NCBI GenBank assembly: GCA_944474755.1
Contig: OX104115.1
Location: forward strand, 35,413,080 to 35,477,079
Source: Limnoperna fortunei
Taxonomy: Eukaryota > Mollusca > Bivalvia > Mytilida > Modiolidae
Length of the DNA stretch: 64,000 bases
Reading direction: 5' to 3'
In this document: positions 1 through 11,529 of the stretch, piece by piece
Layout of the letters: each line of letters begins with the position of its first letter
How positions within the stretch are numbered: the first letter of the stretch is position 1
Notes under the pieces: model-generated
The model's input: only the letters and a program-made list of their open reading frames with translations
Told to the model about the DNA's origin: nothing
Databases searched by the model: none
Program-made: the position numbers and the translations under genes

Positions 1-1246
1 AACAGTGATCCCTTTGGTGACTTTCTACATCTCCTTTCATAAATTTGAGGTTGACATTATACATGACACAACAAACATTAAAACTTCCGCTTCACACATG
101 GACTTGCATCTCAAAATCAGCACTGAAGTAGGACTTTTTTCAAAACTCTATGACAAACCGGACGACTAAATTTTCAAGCGTCAACTTTCCCTTCTTGTTC
201 AGAAACATCCCATTAGCTCCAGCATATCAATATACGTTTTTCAACTTATACTTTGTATAGTGAGTTTGTTGGGAATATAACGATTTACATGATGAAGGCG
301 GATATTGCAAAATTACGGTTCTGTGGCTCAAAAGTTAGTTTCCTAATTGACGAAAATTAATGGACGATATCGTGTACTTATATACAAAAAACAATATATG
401 TCTCTCATTTGATTAGCGATGTAGGTTTGTCGTAAAATTTGTCGAGTAGCTTCCTTTACTTGACTTACCCTGGATTAACTACGAACGACTCGAAGTGTGT
501 TTTGCAACAGGCAGAAAACTCGTAATCTTCCGGAGCCCATGAGTTCACTCTCATTTTCTTGATAGCTCGTTCGCTGGCTTTCTGTTTGTGTGCTGTTTTG
601 TTTTTGTTTGTTCTTGTTTGTCCTATAGCTTTGAATAAGTATTCTGGACATTAAAATTTGATTGCATCTTCGATTTTTGTTCACTTATTAGCGAACGTAT
701 AGTAAAATTCGGTTGATTTGTGCGTTATAATTAAACCAATGGTTATAGTTAGTCCTGATTACACTTTCCATATTCCCACACAGGTTCTAAAATGCAATTT
801 AAAAAACAAACTTAAAATAATTTAATATCTATGAATTCGAAATATTATAATATTATATGCGAAGGTAAAAAAAATATGTTTTAGCAAATTCCAAGAAACA
901 TAGGGTAAAAAGGAATATACGTTTTGGCAAATGTTACTGCATAGAGTAGAAAAAATGGATGCTTTAGGAATATAAATTAATAGGTGTGACAATGTATTAC
1001 AATGCCTTAAAAATAAACCTGCTATCAACCAGTCAAAGCCCGGGATTTCTAATATAATGTAATTCATATTATGTAAAACAGTAAACAGTAAAAAATTATA
1101 AACTACACAGACGTTTCTTATTATAACACTATCAATTCATCTGTAATTTAGAAACTTGGATGTAGATAAAAGATTTAAATATCTCATTAAAAGACAATTT
1201 AAGAAGTCCACTAATTCCAAAACATGTTACGAAAAATTTTTAATGA
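1..1246. other. No recognisable gene
   Basis: AT-rich non-coding sequence. The small minus-strand open frames at 475-684 and 822-1067 have low-complexity or hydrophobic composition of the kind expected by chance in AT-rich DNA. No splice-bounded coding block or transposon signature was recognised. Confidence 0.5.
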
Positions 1247-1376
1247 GGTGTTTGTTTGTTTGTTTGATGGTGTTGAACGCCACTTTCAGCAACTTTTCAG
1301 CTATATCGTGACGTCCAGTTTTTATTGGGGGAGGAAGCCGGAGTACCCGGAGAAAACCCCCGACCTGCGGTAGGAT
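1247..1376 (-). mobile_element. 3' part of a V-type SINE, 5'-truncated
   Basis: This segment matches the tail half of the complete SINE at 62229-62478. Both have the words cgccactttcagcaa, cgtccagtttttattggggg and gacctgcggtagga in the same order. The tRNA-like head is missing, so this is a 5'-truncated copy on the minus strand. The conserved central part resembles the V-SINE group of molluscs (RUDI-like, from memory). Confidence 0.75.
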
Positions 1377-3508
1377 AACGAGATAAAATAATGAGATAAA
1401 AGATAAACGTTTGAATGTATGAGGTGCTTTATGCATGCGTTTCATTAGTTTCATTAAAACACTTACATTAAGTATAAATTGTTTAACAGTTGAATAATGA
1501 AATTTTCTTGATCTCTAAATAAACAATGTTTAAGCAAAGGATGGCCAAAATCATGAAATGACTTAATTTTATTAAGTCGCTAATTGCTTGTTTTATGGTT
1601 GACGAATCTAGAAAGAGAAAATACATTCCAAAGAACAAAATATTAATTTAAGAAAGATGTTTTCTGAGAACGACACAGTGTAATATCTTATTATAAATTT
1701 TTTAACTGAAAATTTTAATTATAAAAAACAAGATTCCCAAATTTGTTTCCTATCTAATCGGTACCTATCAAGACAAAATTTGACTCGACGAGAAAACTAA
1801 ACAATTGCTAGAATTGACGTAAAAATATTCAAACAAACAAGCAGCTTAAAATAAAATTTAATTGATTTAATTTAAAAGATCGATATATAACTTCTTGTAA
1901 GCACTAAGTATTATTGGGATACACATTTTTGTGGTGATAAGACTTTAATCCTTAGCATAGATATTATTTCTTTTAAATTTAATACCATATATACGATTAC
2001 GTAAGCCACAATGTTTTCTTCAACAATTTAATCATCATTTGAAACATTTCATAAATCTTGTATAATTTGAAATTAATTAAATACATGAAAAGAATAGTTA
2101 AAATGCTCAATTATGTCTCAATTGACAGCCGAAAAATCTACGTAATAATTTATTTGCCACTGTGGTCTAACCAATTCTAAACATAGCTAATTATTTATTT
2201 ACGCTGCAAACTTAGCTCGGTTCTATCGGGCTGAAAGTATGAAACGCATCTTAAACCTTTAAAACTTTAAGCGTTAATATATCTTTATTGTGAATCAATA
2301 GTCTTGTTTGTAAGCCCCTAAAACACAAGAATCAGGTTGATTCACCTTACTGTAAAATAGCCCCGTCAAAAACGACGTCACGTTTTGCAAACCCACAGTG
2401 TAATAACACCTTTTCTAAGCAAAAAAACCCACCATAACATGAACTATATCGCCGCGTTACAAAAAATCTGTGTATAGTATAAAGGTATATAGGTGTGCAA
2501 AATTGACAAGTTGCAAAGCTATTTTCTACTTATTCAGACTTTATTGTCTTAGATTTAATTACATCTCAATCTTGTCTATGATCAAAATTTGTACAGGTTT
2601 TATTAACATTATTTTGTTTTTATTATTACAACTAACCTAATTTAGAACTATAGCAGTAATGTAATTTAGTAGTTATCATTAAAATAATAAAAGATCTTTG
2701 TATGTCTAAGTTTGTTGTCTCGTGGAACATCAGTAGAATATACAGTCCTACAAATTGATAACGGTAAAAACTTTTCATAACGTGAATCATAACATACAAT
2801 CATATAAAGAATAAAAATAAATGATTTTATACTATATAGCGATTTTTGTAAATGGGTGATTCTGCTTAAGGTGGTTGCGATTTTACAGAAAGTGGGGGTC
2901 TTATTGACGGGTGCTATTTGACTTGAATCATGTGTACATTAGATTGTATTATAAAAGAACTCCAAAAGAAACTATGCTTGAATCCAGATACTCCTGACGG
3001 ATAAGAGTTAAACATGATAAATGACACCCGTGGTGTTTATTTATAAATGGTGGGATGTTAAGTCTATTTCGGAACTGTTGAGCATATTGATGTGAACACT
3101 TTATAAATGAAGCTGTGTGACTAGCATTGCTAACTCCTAATAGAGTCTGTTTGAAAATGTCTGTTAATTCTCTAATTAAATAAGAGCAAAAATTTGACAG
3201 TAGTCGAATGTGGTATCTTCCGCAAGCATATAGCATGTTACCTCTTGTTCTATTTTTTTTAAAATTGTAGCCATTTAAAAATCGACAAATATTGCAATAT
3301 ATTTTCCTTGTGATCTCTGATGACATAGTCTTTAGACTTTTAAAACACTAGTCAATTTGACCGCTTTAACTGGACAGAATGTTTCCAAATCTATACATAT
3401 TTTCCAATTCTCCGTTTTTGTCAAATTGACAAAAGCGATCCAAATATCTGCTTTCAATTATCTCGTTACACATTCAAACTCTGACTCATGTTGTTTGTAA
3501 TTATACCT
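1377..3508. other. No recognisable gene
   Basis: AT-rich sequence without any coding block I can support. The 125-aa minus-strand open frame at 2949-3326 contains no motif I recognise and is treated as chance. Confidence 0.45.
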
Positions 3509-4110
3509 TTTGTCAAATGGATTAAAACTTTATATATCGATATGAAAACCTGTATAACAAATAACGGTTGAATTTCTGCACAATATGCATAAAGAAAGGG
3601 ATTAAACAAGGATGCCCATGCGCATCTCTTATTTTCGTCATAGCCATAGAAATAATGGCCTGTAGATTAAGAAGCAATAATGATATAAAAGGTATAAAAA
3701 TTAAAATAAACGATAAAACCATTTGGTTAAATTTCACAAGTAGCGGATGACTCAACTCTTTTCCTAAAAGCAAAAAAGAAGATATCGAAAACGCTCTAAA
3801 TGAAATTGAAATTATTTGGAATTTTTCTGGATTAAAATTAAGTACAAACAAGACAGAAAGATTGTGGATAGAGAAACAAAAACATTACAGGGATAAAGCA
3901 GGTAAAATAAAATGTACGGATAAACCTGTCAAAGTCCTAGGTTTATGTGGGAATAAATAAAATTGAATGTTGTAATGTAAAATGGGATTCAAAAATAAAA
4001 AAAAAAAAAACAATAAAAATGATGAAATCTTGGGAACAAAGAAACTTAACAATATAAGGGAAGATACTCAGTGATGTCTCCCAAACGAAATTTGGATATT
4101 TATTGTTTTT
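3509..4110 (+). pseudogene. LINE reverse transcriptase fragment (Tx1/L1-like), frameshifted
   Basis: Reading across frames gives a recognisable stretch of a non-LTR retrotransposon reverse transcriptase. In order it shows FVKWIKTLYIDM and NNG at 3509-3570, GIKQGCP at about 3598, the catalytic ADD with surrounding QVADDSTLFL at 3737-3766, FSGLKLSTNKTE at about 3823, KVLGL at about 3931, and KMMKSWEQRNLTI at about 4017. The last motif is the usual K-x-W-x-x-R-x-L-x-x-x-G-K region after the RT core. Several frameshifts and stops (for example TGA at 3748) show it is dead. The motif wording is closest to Tx1/L1-type LINEs; the clade is an inference. No endonuclease part is present. Confidence 0.85.
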
Positions 4111-4149
4111 GTTGCGTTTCTTCTTCTTCTTATTTTTTTTTCTTCTTTC

Positions 4150-4620
4150 CAAACTTGTCCCAGTATATTTCTCGGAAACGCCTCAACGGATTAGTACGAA
4201 ACTTTGTATGATGGTAGATAGGTTATTGAAGGTGTGCACAAGCTATTCGGAAATTTCAAGATAGCCGCCCTCACATCAGGGTACCGAAAAATTATCTCTG
4301 GAACTGCTGGACGGATTTCTACGAAATTTGCACGAATTTTGACAAAATCAGAGTGGTCTTGATAGGTGAAAAAAAATTTTCAAGATGGCCTCGTTTTTAA
4401 AATGGCCGCCACCGATTGGAAAAATTTAAACAAGTTAACCGATTTGCACGAAACTTGGTATATATATATATATATATATAGAATAGCATAAGGCGACAAC
4501 AAATCTATCCAAAAAATGTCAAGTTGACCGATATTTTCAAAATGGTCGCCACCGAAAATTGGTAAAATTGGAAAAGTTAACCGATTTGCACGAAACTTAG
4601 TATATATATATCTAAAGAGT
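4150..4620. repeat. Diverged short tandem repeat with (TA)n tracts
   Basis: A unit containing aaaatggccgccaccg followed by agttaaccgatttgcacgaaactt and a (TA)n run occurs near 4396-4480 and again near 4538-4610, with more diverged related sequence from 4160 (agtacgaaactttgtatgatgg). The style resembles the larger tandem block at 9083-10190. No coding capacity. Confidence 0.6.
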
Positions 4621-5140
4621 CTACCAACCAGCAAGCTTATTAAGTATCGGATCGACAAACCTGACGATACAGCACAAACAAAAAATAATATACAAGTCTA
4701 GAAGATTATGCAACGATACAAATGACGGTGTTTCTTGTCAAACATTGAGACAAAGACTGACCAACGAATGGCCATAGTCATTGAATGTCAATATAAATTA
4801 ATGACGTAAACAGGTCATAACATATTGATCTTAAACTTTTTCATTTCCAACATAACCCAAAATAGTTGCTTCCCAAGTCCGCCAGCCGCGGACGTGCCAT
4901 GCTGTTACTTGGCTTTGCTCAAATATTCCAACAAAATGTAATCAAAGTTATCAAGGTGCCAAATTCATTACGCCAGACGCGCGTTTCGTCTACTTAAGAC
5001 TCATCAGTGGCGTTTTACTCTGAATGTTTAAGATATTTTTCATTGGGAGTTGGAATAATAATTTTTTCCCTTGGGAGATGGAATAATATAAGTCCACTGG
5101 GGTCGTGTAAATACACAACACAGGCAGTTCAAAATATTAT
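4600..5140 (-). repeat. Interspersed repeat family A, full-length-like copy
   Basis: Copies of this family occur here, at 26700-27260, 27655-27870, 41225-41620 and 50690-50950, with a degenerate piece at 38200-38290. Shared words are tagtatcggatcgacaaac, gcaacgatacaaatgac, accaacgaatggcc, acgccagacgcgcgtttcgtc and aatacacaacacaggcag. Here it is reversed relative to the 26.7-kb copy. It has no coding capacity that I can see. I remember the acgaaacgcgcgtctggcgta word from mussel sequences. Confidence 0.75.
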
Positions 5141-5340
5141 ATAAAGAGTCTAAAGAAAGCTACTAGACCAGTACACTTATTTAGTATCGGATCGACAAAC
5201 ATGACGATACAGCATAAACAAAAAATAATAATATACAAGCCTAGAAGAATATGCAACGATACAAATGACGTCATGTTTGTCGATCCGATACTAAATACCT
5301 GTACTGGTTTAGCAGCTTTCTTTAGACTCTTTATATATAC
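5141..5340. repeat. Inverted (hairpin) copy of the end of repeat A
   Basis: The end of repeat A is present twice in opposite orientation. It begins agagtctaaagaaagctact at 5145 and mirrors as agcagctttctttagactct ending near 5331. Both arms contain tagtatcggatcgacaaaca or its complement. A (TA)n run follows at 5335-5357. Confidence 0.75.
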
Positions 5341-5559
5341 ACATATATATATATATTCTCGTTTAATTAGTTTTGGATTAGTCAGATGCAGTCGGATACA
5401 ATTACAAATAACAAAACATAGTTGTCTAATGAAAATAATTATAACATCATTACTATATACAAAAATATATAAGGAACACAATATTTCGCTCTACTAATGA
5501 GCTCCATCAGGCGTTGACTGAATGAACTATTCAAATAATAGAAAATATTTGTGTTCACT

Positions 5560-6430
5560 TTATACAACAAATGTTCTGATGTTGAAGGACCCAAAATATT
5601 TGTAATGTTCATATTACTGTGGGACAATAAATATTTTTGTATTCTACCTTTGGAATATGATCGTTTAATCCATCAGGTTCTAGAGTTTTTAATTGATGTA
5701 TTCAACATGTTTTTCGAAGTCTTCTGGTTGATGTATTCCACTTTGGGTTTTGTACAATAATTTGGAATTTTACAGTATCAAAAGAATGGCCTGTAGTTTA
5801 AGGTGGCGAGTTAATGGACAATTTTTGTCTTTCGTGAAAAAGGAGCATACTGAAATTTGTCTCTGTTTCTCCAACATTATGGATGTTACAAGTTTCACAC
5901 GTCAGTATGTAAATACAATTTCTGGATTTACAGGCATGACAGGACCAATAGGAGTATATTACAAAGCTTTCTTTGGCTGTTGTGCTTCTAAAGGTGCTAA
6001 CAAAGTTTGCTGATTTACATCATTTGCATTTCCGGCGATTGCATAAATTGTATCCACCAGGTTTTGAAGGAGGGTTCGTTTTGACTAGCATTTACCATGA
6101 TATATTTTAGTCTCTATGGTGGACAGTATGCCATTATAGTTGGTTGAGAGAAAAGTTGACTAAAATTTTGATCATTTTCGATTAGTTACGAATGTTTCCT
6201 TACACCCTTGCAACATTTGAAATATGTTTTAAGTCAGGGTGGTATGTGACGACTAATGGTATTCAGCAACGAATCTCTGAAAACGGTGTGAGCATTTCCA
6301 AATGCCTCCGCGATGTTTTTGTTTTTGTAGCCTCTTTTGAGTAGGTGTCTGCGGAGCTCATTTAAACGATGGTTTTGGATATTTTCTGTTGAGCAAATTC
6401 TTTTGATACGTATGGCTTGACTGTAAATTT
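5560..6430 (-). pseudogene. Penelope-like element, C-terminal part with GIY-YIG nuclease remnant
   Basis: On the minus strand, read across frames, this is the 3' part of a Penelope-like retroelement. From about 6428 down to 5560 it shows RLNELRRHLLKRGY, then PSFKTWWIQF, then a degraded cysteine-containing block, then YLLTC-like and VGETETNF-like sequence (here broken by frameshifts), and finally KVEYINQKTSK and SRTWIK-like residues. That order is the region after the RT leading into the GIY-YIG endonuclease of Penelope-like elements. Many stops and frameshifts show it is inactive. The plus-strand open frame at 5750-6013 is its antisense shadow. Confidence 0.75.
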
Positions 6431-7580
6431 AAATATGAACAAGATATGATTACACAGCGCGTGAGTGTAATGCATGTTGCCTAATAAAAGTATATATGTA
6501 ATCTAAAAATAGCAACAAGTATCTCGTTTAATACGTCGTTTTCAAGATACGATCACCCTCGTTAAAGGAGGTAGAAATCTTAATACTGATCACGTGACGT
6601 CAAAAAATTAGGGCACTTTTAGTTTAACACTTGATACGAAATGGTACGGCATAAGAAAGGCGATGCAGAACGAAACCTGTGTTGTGTTTGCCGGGAGTGC
6701 AAAGCCAACGCATACAATTTATGGAAAGGGGTCAAGTTTTATTCCGTTTTATGACGTTCACACGATGTCAAACGACGGTACGTTGAGGAAAGTGCCCTAA
6801 ATCAAATCTCTTGATACCATTAATCAAATGATAAGATACATCTAACTACCTACCTGAAAACGACGTTGGTTCAGTGATATAGTCATTGTCCAAATTTACT
6901 CTTTTTAAATTTTATACATGATTTAAATTCTATGGTTTTTCTGTTCGCAAAATTTGCCATAACGTTTTGAAATTTTAATGATAATAGCTCTACAACATCT
7001 AATTATTTGGATTTTAAATATGTTTTCGGTTTGAACACCACTCTTGAGTCTTAATAAGACAAAGAAGTACGCGTCTGGTGTAGTTAATGTTATAACCTTG
7101 GTATTTTTATTACATTTTATTTCATAAGAACCGAATTCGCTTTCGTTCATCCCATAAAGAATTTTCACACAAAAAGGAAAACTAAATACCACATCGAGTG
7201 GGATATTGAAGCGATGCCTAGCTAGAGGAGGAAAACACTGTAATATTGAGTACATTGACCCTACTAACATGAAGAAAAAGGGCTGCTGCTAAGCGAGAGA
7301 TGCGCACATATAAACATAATATAATATTAATAAATAATAAATTTAATAACATTATATTTTTTCTATTTAATCACATAAATATGTTATAAATAGATAATGA
7401 CATTTCTAATTCCATATCTGTTCTTGTATCTTCATTCGACCTATATCTGCTCTCGGCTGGAGACTCAGGGCAGATATAGGAGTCTCGGGAAGATATAATA
7501 GACTTATTAGACACTTATGAAGTCAATAAAACAAAAGTAAATCACTGTTGACATTCACTCGATACATTCTTACTAACTAT
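6431..7580. other. No recognisable gene; short inverted repeat at about 7440-7483
   Basis: No coding block is supported. The words ctatatctgc and gcagatatag flank a GC-richer 20-base centre at about 7440-7483 and could fold as a stem, with ggagactc and gagtctc-type partners nearby. The 115-aa minus-strand frame at 6923-7270 shows no family signature. Confidence 0.4.
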
Positions 7581-7582
7581 TG

Positions 7583-7726
7583 CATGAACTTTCTGTAGTG
7601 TCCAGTCTTTTTTGCGCAATAGCCTTTTGAGTATTTCCTTTGATTTGCTCTTCTCATGAACTTTCTGTAGTGTCCAGTCTTTTTTGCGCATTAGCCTTTA
7701 AGTATTTCCTTTGATTTGCTCTTCTC
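7583..7726. repeat. Direct tandem duplication, about 72-bp unit
   Basis: The block starting catgaactttctgtagtgtc is repeated head to tail at 7583 and 7655, each copy ending tttgatttgctcttct. The copies differ by a couple of substitutions and one missing base, so the duplication looks recent. It lies about 230 bases upstream of the first microexon candidate. Confidence 0.9.
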
Positions 7727-7951
7727 AAAAACTAGATATTTTATTACACCGTTTACTGTTTTTAGCAAACTCGCAATACACGATAATTTCGTATGGTCGG
7801 CGATACAATTGTCAACTTCTTCCTTAATTTTTGTAATAGATGTCTCAAGTTTGCACCGTTTTTAAATGATAACTTTACTACACATTAATATACTTTAATC
7901 TCCATATGATTATTTTACCGTTGTAAACATTAATCAATGTCTTTTTTCTAG

Positions 7952-7987
7952 ATATACTGCTAACTACTACTCAAGAATATCCAGAGG
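7952..7987 (+). CDS. Microexon candidate 1 (36 nt, phase 1-1) of the cassette-exon peptidase gene
   Basis: A pyrimidine run ending tcttttttctag precedes 36 open bases, and GTAAGT follows. Two bases complete a split codon, then ILLTTTQEYPE is encoded, and one base is left over, so it is phase 1 on both sides. With a G carried in, the first residue would be Asp. The downstream intron starts gtaagtcgtcatc, the same 13 bases as after the 17290 microexon. The peptide does not match the octapeptide of the later microexons. It is the most upstream member I can find; no start-codon exon was identified. Confidence 0.6.
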
Positions 7988-8578
7988 GTAAGTCGTCATC
8001 ATACTGAAATATGTGTTTATCTTTTTATGTGTGGCACTAAATATTATAATGTCTTTGTAATGATATGCAAACACATTTACCGACGTAAACAAATGTTGTT
8101 TTCAAATATGAATAATCAATTTGATTAAGAATATAATGTGAGCTTAATTTTCATGCTATATTTTACACTGCTCAATAGGTTCCGCATGCAGTAAATGTCT
8201 TATGCACATATAAAAAGATATAGCACATATAATCATCACTCATTAATTGTGATTTATATTGTATTTGTAAATAAATTCAGATAACCACAATTTGTTCTAC
8301 TTTTTCCTGTCATTTCATTACTATTCTGTCTGTTTTGTTGGGATTTCAAATAAACATAGTAACACAAACAAATAGGTAAACTTTTTTTATTAAAAAACTG
8401 GCTATATTTATAATTGTTTTAAACCTCACAAATGTTCAGTTAAAACAAGCGATTTTTAGGATGGCGTACCTCAAATATTAGGAAGCTTAAATATAATGAT
8501 GGACAAATTTATTTTAAATTTCAATATCCCTCCATTACCATTGTTAACATTCTTCTATGTATTTTTCTCTTTTTATAG

Positions 8579-8599
8579 ATGATGAATTACTTTCATCTG
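8579..8599 (+). CDS. Microexon candidate 2 (21 nt, phase 1-1)
   Basis: The acceptor tttttctctttttatag is followed by 21 bases and a GTAAGT donor. The exon encodes (D)DELLSS plus the first base of the next codon, giving phase 1 at both ends. At 21 nt it is very small and would add seven residues, here acidic. The splice sites are close to consensus on both sides. There is no direct transcript evidence. Confidence 0.6.
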
Positions 8600-9037
8600 G
8601 TAAGTTGTTATCCTACCGACTTTTGTTTCTATTATATTCCCTATTTTCAATAGTTATTTTTATATTATCGTTATTTTGGCATGCAATATAAATTAATAAT
8701 GCAAGAAACTAAAGTTTAAACGTATACTTCATCAAAGTGGTTAAAAAATCTGCTTTGATTGTCTTGTTATATATTCTGTAAATTGCTATCTGTGTGTAAT
8801 ATTTCCTTTCGATTTTTTTAAGGAAATTATCAATGTGTAAACTCCGGCGACTCACTTATAAAGTAAATAAAATGAAGAGTTTACACCGTGATACTTTCCT
8901 AAAGCATAAAACAGTCATAGAAAGTTATTTAGACCTCCAAATGTACTAAGTACATAGTACAAAATGAATCTCGGTTCTTAAGACATTAATAACACAAAAG
9001 AGCGAAATGAAACCTTTTTATATTGTTATCAATCTGC
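8600..9037. other. Intron sequence, no other feature
   Basis: AT-rich intron between microexon 2 and the tandem repeat block. No other exon candidate was recognised. Confidence 0.4.
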
Positions 9038-10190
9038 GTCCGTCGGCGTCGTCGTCGTCGTCGTTGTCGTCGTCGTCGGCGTCTGTAAACTTTTTACATT
9101 TTAATCTTCTTCTCTGAAACCACTTGGCCAATTGAAACCAAACTTGGCCATAATTTTTATTAGATCAAGCTTTACAAAGTTTTTGTTTTTTATTTGGATT
9201 GGAAAACCAATATGGTGACACTGCAAGACTTAGTTTAACATAGGACCCTATGGGAAAAAAGTTTAAAACGGCTTTTCTCTGAAACCGTTTTACCAATCAA
9301 ACCAAAACTTACTAGCAATATTGTTTGGATGGTCCTTTATAAAGTTTATGTTTTCTATGCCAACTTGAAATTCAAAATGGCCGCCACCGCAGGAATTAGT
9401 TTGACATAGGACCCTATGGGACAAAGTTTTAAAAGACTTCTCCTCTGAAACCGGTTAACCAATGGAAACAAAAACTTACTAGCAATATTGTTTGGATGGT
9501 CCTCAATAAAGTTTTTTTATGACAACTGGAATTTCAAAATGGCCGCCAACACAAGACTTAGTTTAACATCGTCCCCTATGGGGAAAAAGTTTAAAATGCT
9601 TCTTCTCTGAAACCAGTTTAACCAATGGAAACAAAACTTACTAGCAATATTGTTTGAATGGTTCTTTATAAAGAATATGTTTTTTATGCCAATCAAAATA
9701 CCCGCCACCGCAGGACTTGGTTTAACATTGGACCCTGTGGGAAAAAGTTTATAAAGGCTTCTTCTCTGAAACTGATTAACCAATGGAAACAAAACTTTTA
9801 TTTTAGATGGTTCTTTATAAAGTTTGTGCTTTTTTATGCCAATAGGAAAATCAAAACGGCCACCACAGCATTACATAGAATAACAGTGGACCCTATGAGA
9901 AAATGTTTTACAAGATTTCTTCTCTTGAAGTGATTAACCAATGGAAACAAAACTTACTGACAATATTGTTTGGATGGTCTTCCTTATTAAAGTTTATGTT
10001 TTTATTGCCAATTGGAAATTCTAAATGGCCACCACCGCATGACGTAGTATAACATACGACACTATGGGCAAATTAAAAAACAATTCTTCTCTATAAAACC
10101 AGTTAAGCGATGAAGACAAAACTTTCTAGCAGTATTGTTTTGATGGTCCTCTTTAAAGTTATTGAAAATTACAGGACTTAGTTTAACATC
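9038..10190. repeat. GTC triplet tract followed by about seven copies of a roughly 160-bp tandem repeat
   Basis: A (GTC)n tract at 9038-9082 leads into tandem units. Each unit carries cttctctgaaacc, accaatggaaacaaaactt, actagcaatattgtttggatgg, aaatggccgccacc and gaccctatgggaaaaagt. The last word recurs near 9243, 9410, 9570, 9728, 9885 and 10055, so the unit is about 160-167 bp. A related head (gtcgttgtcgttgtctgtgtctgtaaact) with one unit is found at 46060-46310, so this is an interspersed element with internal tandem repeats rather than a simple satellite. Confidence 0.85.
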
Positions 10191-10269
10191 AGGGAAATGC
10201 CATCTTCATTGCCTATAAAATCAGGTGAGCGGTTTCTGGTCGGATTCATTTACACATTTGTAACAAAAG

Positions 10270-10355
10270 CATCTTGTCAGCAACAGTGCACACAGAGTTG
10301 CTATGATAGACAAGGATGTGTTGGTTTTAGGGGGGCCTGTGTGAAGAAGTCGCCT
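10270..10355 (+). CDS. Cysteine-rich exon-like segment, possibly mytilin-related, likely a relic
   Basis: Within an open frame at 10197-10496 there is a compact cysteine block. After an AG at 10268-10269, and taking a carried G, it reads A-S-C and then cysteines spaced C-x3-C-x3-C-x5-C-x6-C, including GCVGFRGAC. Mussel mytilin antimicrobial peptides begin SC with C-x3-C-x3-C and contain an RG-x-C segment, from memory of the family. The last cysteines of a mytilin are absent here (CVKKSPYYG instead), no signal-peptide exon was found, and the sequence before the AG is not strongly pyrimidine-rich. It may be a broken or very diverged copy, or chance. Confidence 0.25.
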
Positions 10356-11011
10356 TATTATGGTCCCGTCTCGCCCTTGTTTTTATATATTATACGTTGT
10401 GTGAAATCTAAATCGATGCTAATGAAAATCATTGCGACAGACGGAATACATTGTTCCCTCTACTGTACGATACACAAGGCGGGGCTATTTTATTAACATT
10501 GGACAATACAAGTACTCCGCTAAGAGAATTGATATAAATACATTACAGGGTGAATAGAATCATAATGACATTGGGTGCAGTCCTAAAATATTATGTTAGG
10601 TAACTTGTATGATTCTGACTGCTTTGCGTTAACTTATAGTATAGATTTGACTGATTTGAGCAAAGATTTTATCTATATTGTTATTATTGTGTACAAATTC
10701 CCTTTTGGACACAATTGTAAATATATGTTTAAAGCAATATATAAATATGCAAAAAATGTTTGGCCGAAATTAATTATTATAATTTTGAAAAAAAAATTCT
10801 CGTACAATGTCAAAATATGTCATAATCTATCAACTAATAGTGTACTAGAATAAAGTACTTATTATCGGTTTTACTAAGGACACGGGTTCAAAGAAACTGT
10901 ATGGGAACTATATGGAAAAAGAATAAGCCAATTGTGTGTATAGTTGTGTTTTACATATTTTTGTCATGATTTCTGTTCACATTTATATTTTGTTTTCTGT
11001 CCTTGTTATAG
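10356..11011. other. Intron sequence, no other feature
   Basis: AT-rich sequence containing an unassigned open frame at 10593-10853 with no recognisable motif. It ends in the pyrimidine-rich acceptor of the next microexon. Confidence 0.4.
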
Positions 11012-11035
11012 GAAGCGAACACCTTCGACATGCAG
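11012..11035 (+). CDS. Microexon candidate 3 (24 nt, octapeptide cassette)
   Basis: The acceptor tgtccttgttatag precedes 24 bases and the donor is GTAAGT. With a carried G it encodes GSEHLRHA plus the first base of the next codon, phase 1 at both ends. This is the same pattern as the exons at 14509 (ASEYIRYF) and 17290 (GSEYCRHV). The intron after it begins gtaagttataatatactgaaatatag and continues tttttatatatatttagaagt, which resembles the intron after 13530. Confidence 0.7.
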
Positions 11036-11529
11036 GTAAGTTATAATATACTGAAATATAGTTTGTTTTTATATATATTTAGAAGTACTTTATATTCTTT
11101 TATAATTATATTTCTATACATCTGTTGTAGATAAATACCTTGTGCACCTATAACTCATAATCATATTGATAAAAATAATTGTGTTATTGATTGTTATGTT
11201 GCTTAAAAATTACCGCTTGTGGGTGAATGTCTCGTGATAATACAGAAAAGGATGACATTTATAGTCTTAACATAAATATTTTGTTCAGAATTAAATGAGG
11301 AAATTTTAAATGCATTTAAGATACTTTACTGCATTGATTTGTTTTTAAGCAACAAAAAACCGAAAACATCGCTTTGATATCAGAGTGTTGCCATCCGAAA
11401 ATTATAAGCTTAATGACTGGTTTTGACAATGTCTTTTTCCTGTTATGCGCACTGTGTTTATTGTGTACCGTTTTTATTTTGGTATAAAGTTGTTTTATAT
11501 CGTGTGATTTAATCTTAAGTTCTATCATT

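Noticed and set aside
2949..3326. 125-aa minus-strand open frame as a gene
   Set aside because: No motif, no splice context, and composition typical of chance frames in this AT-rich DNA.
5750..6013. 87-aa open frame on the plus strand
   Set aside because: Antisense shadow of the Penelope-like GIY-YIG remnant, which explains the sequence on the minus strand.
9083..10190. CRISPR-like regular repeat spacing
   Set aside because: Whole ~160-bp units are repeated with no unique spacers, in a eukaryotic genome.
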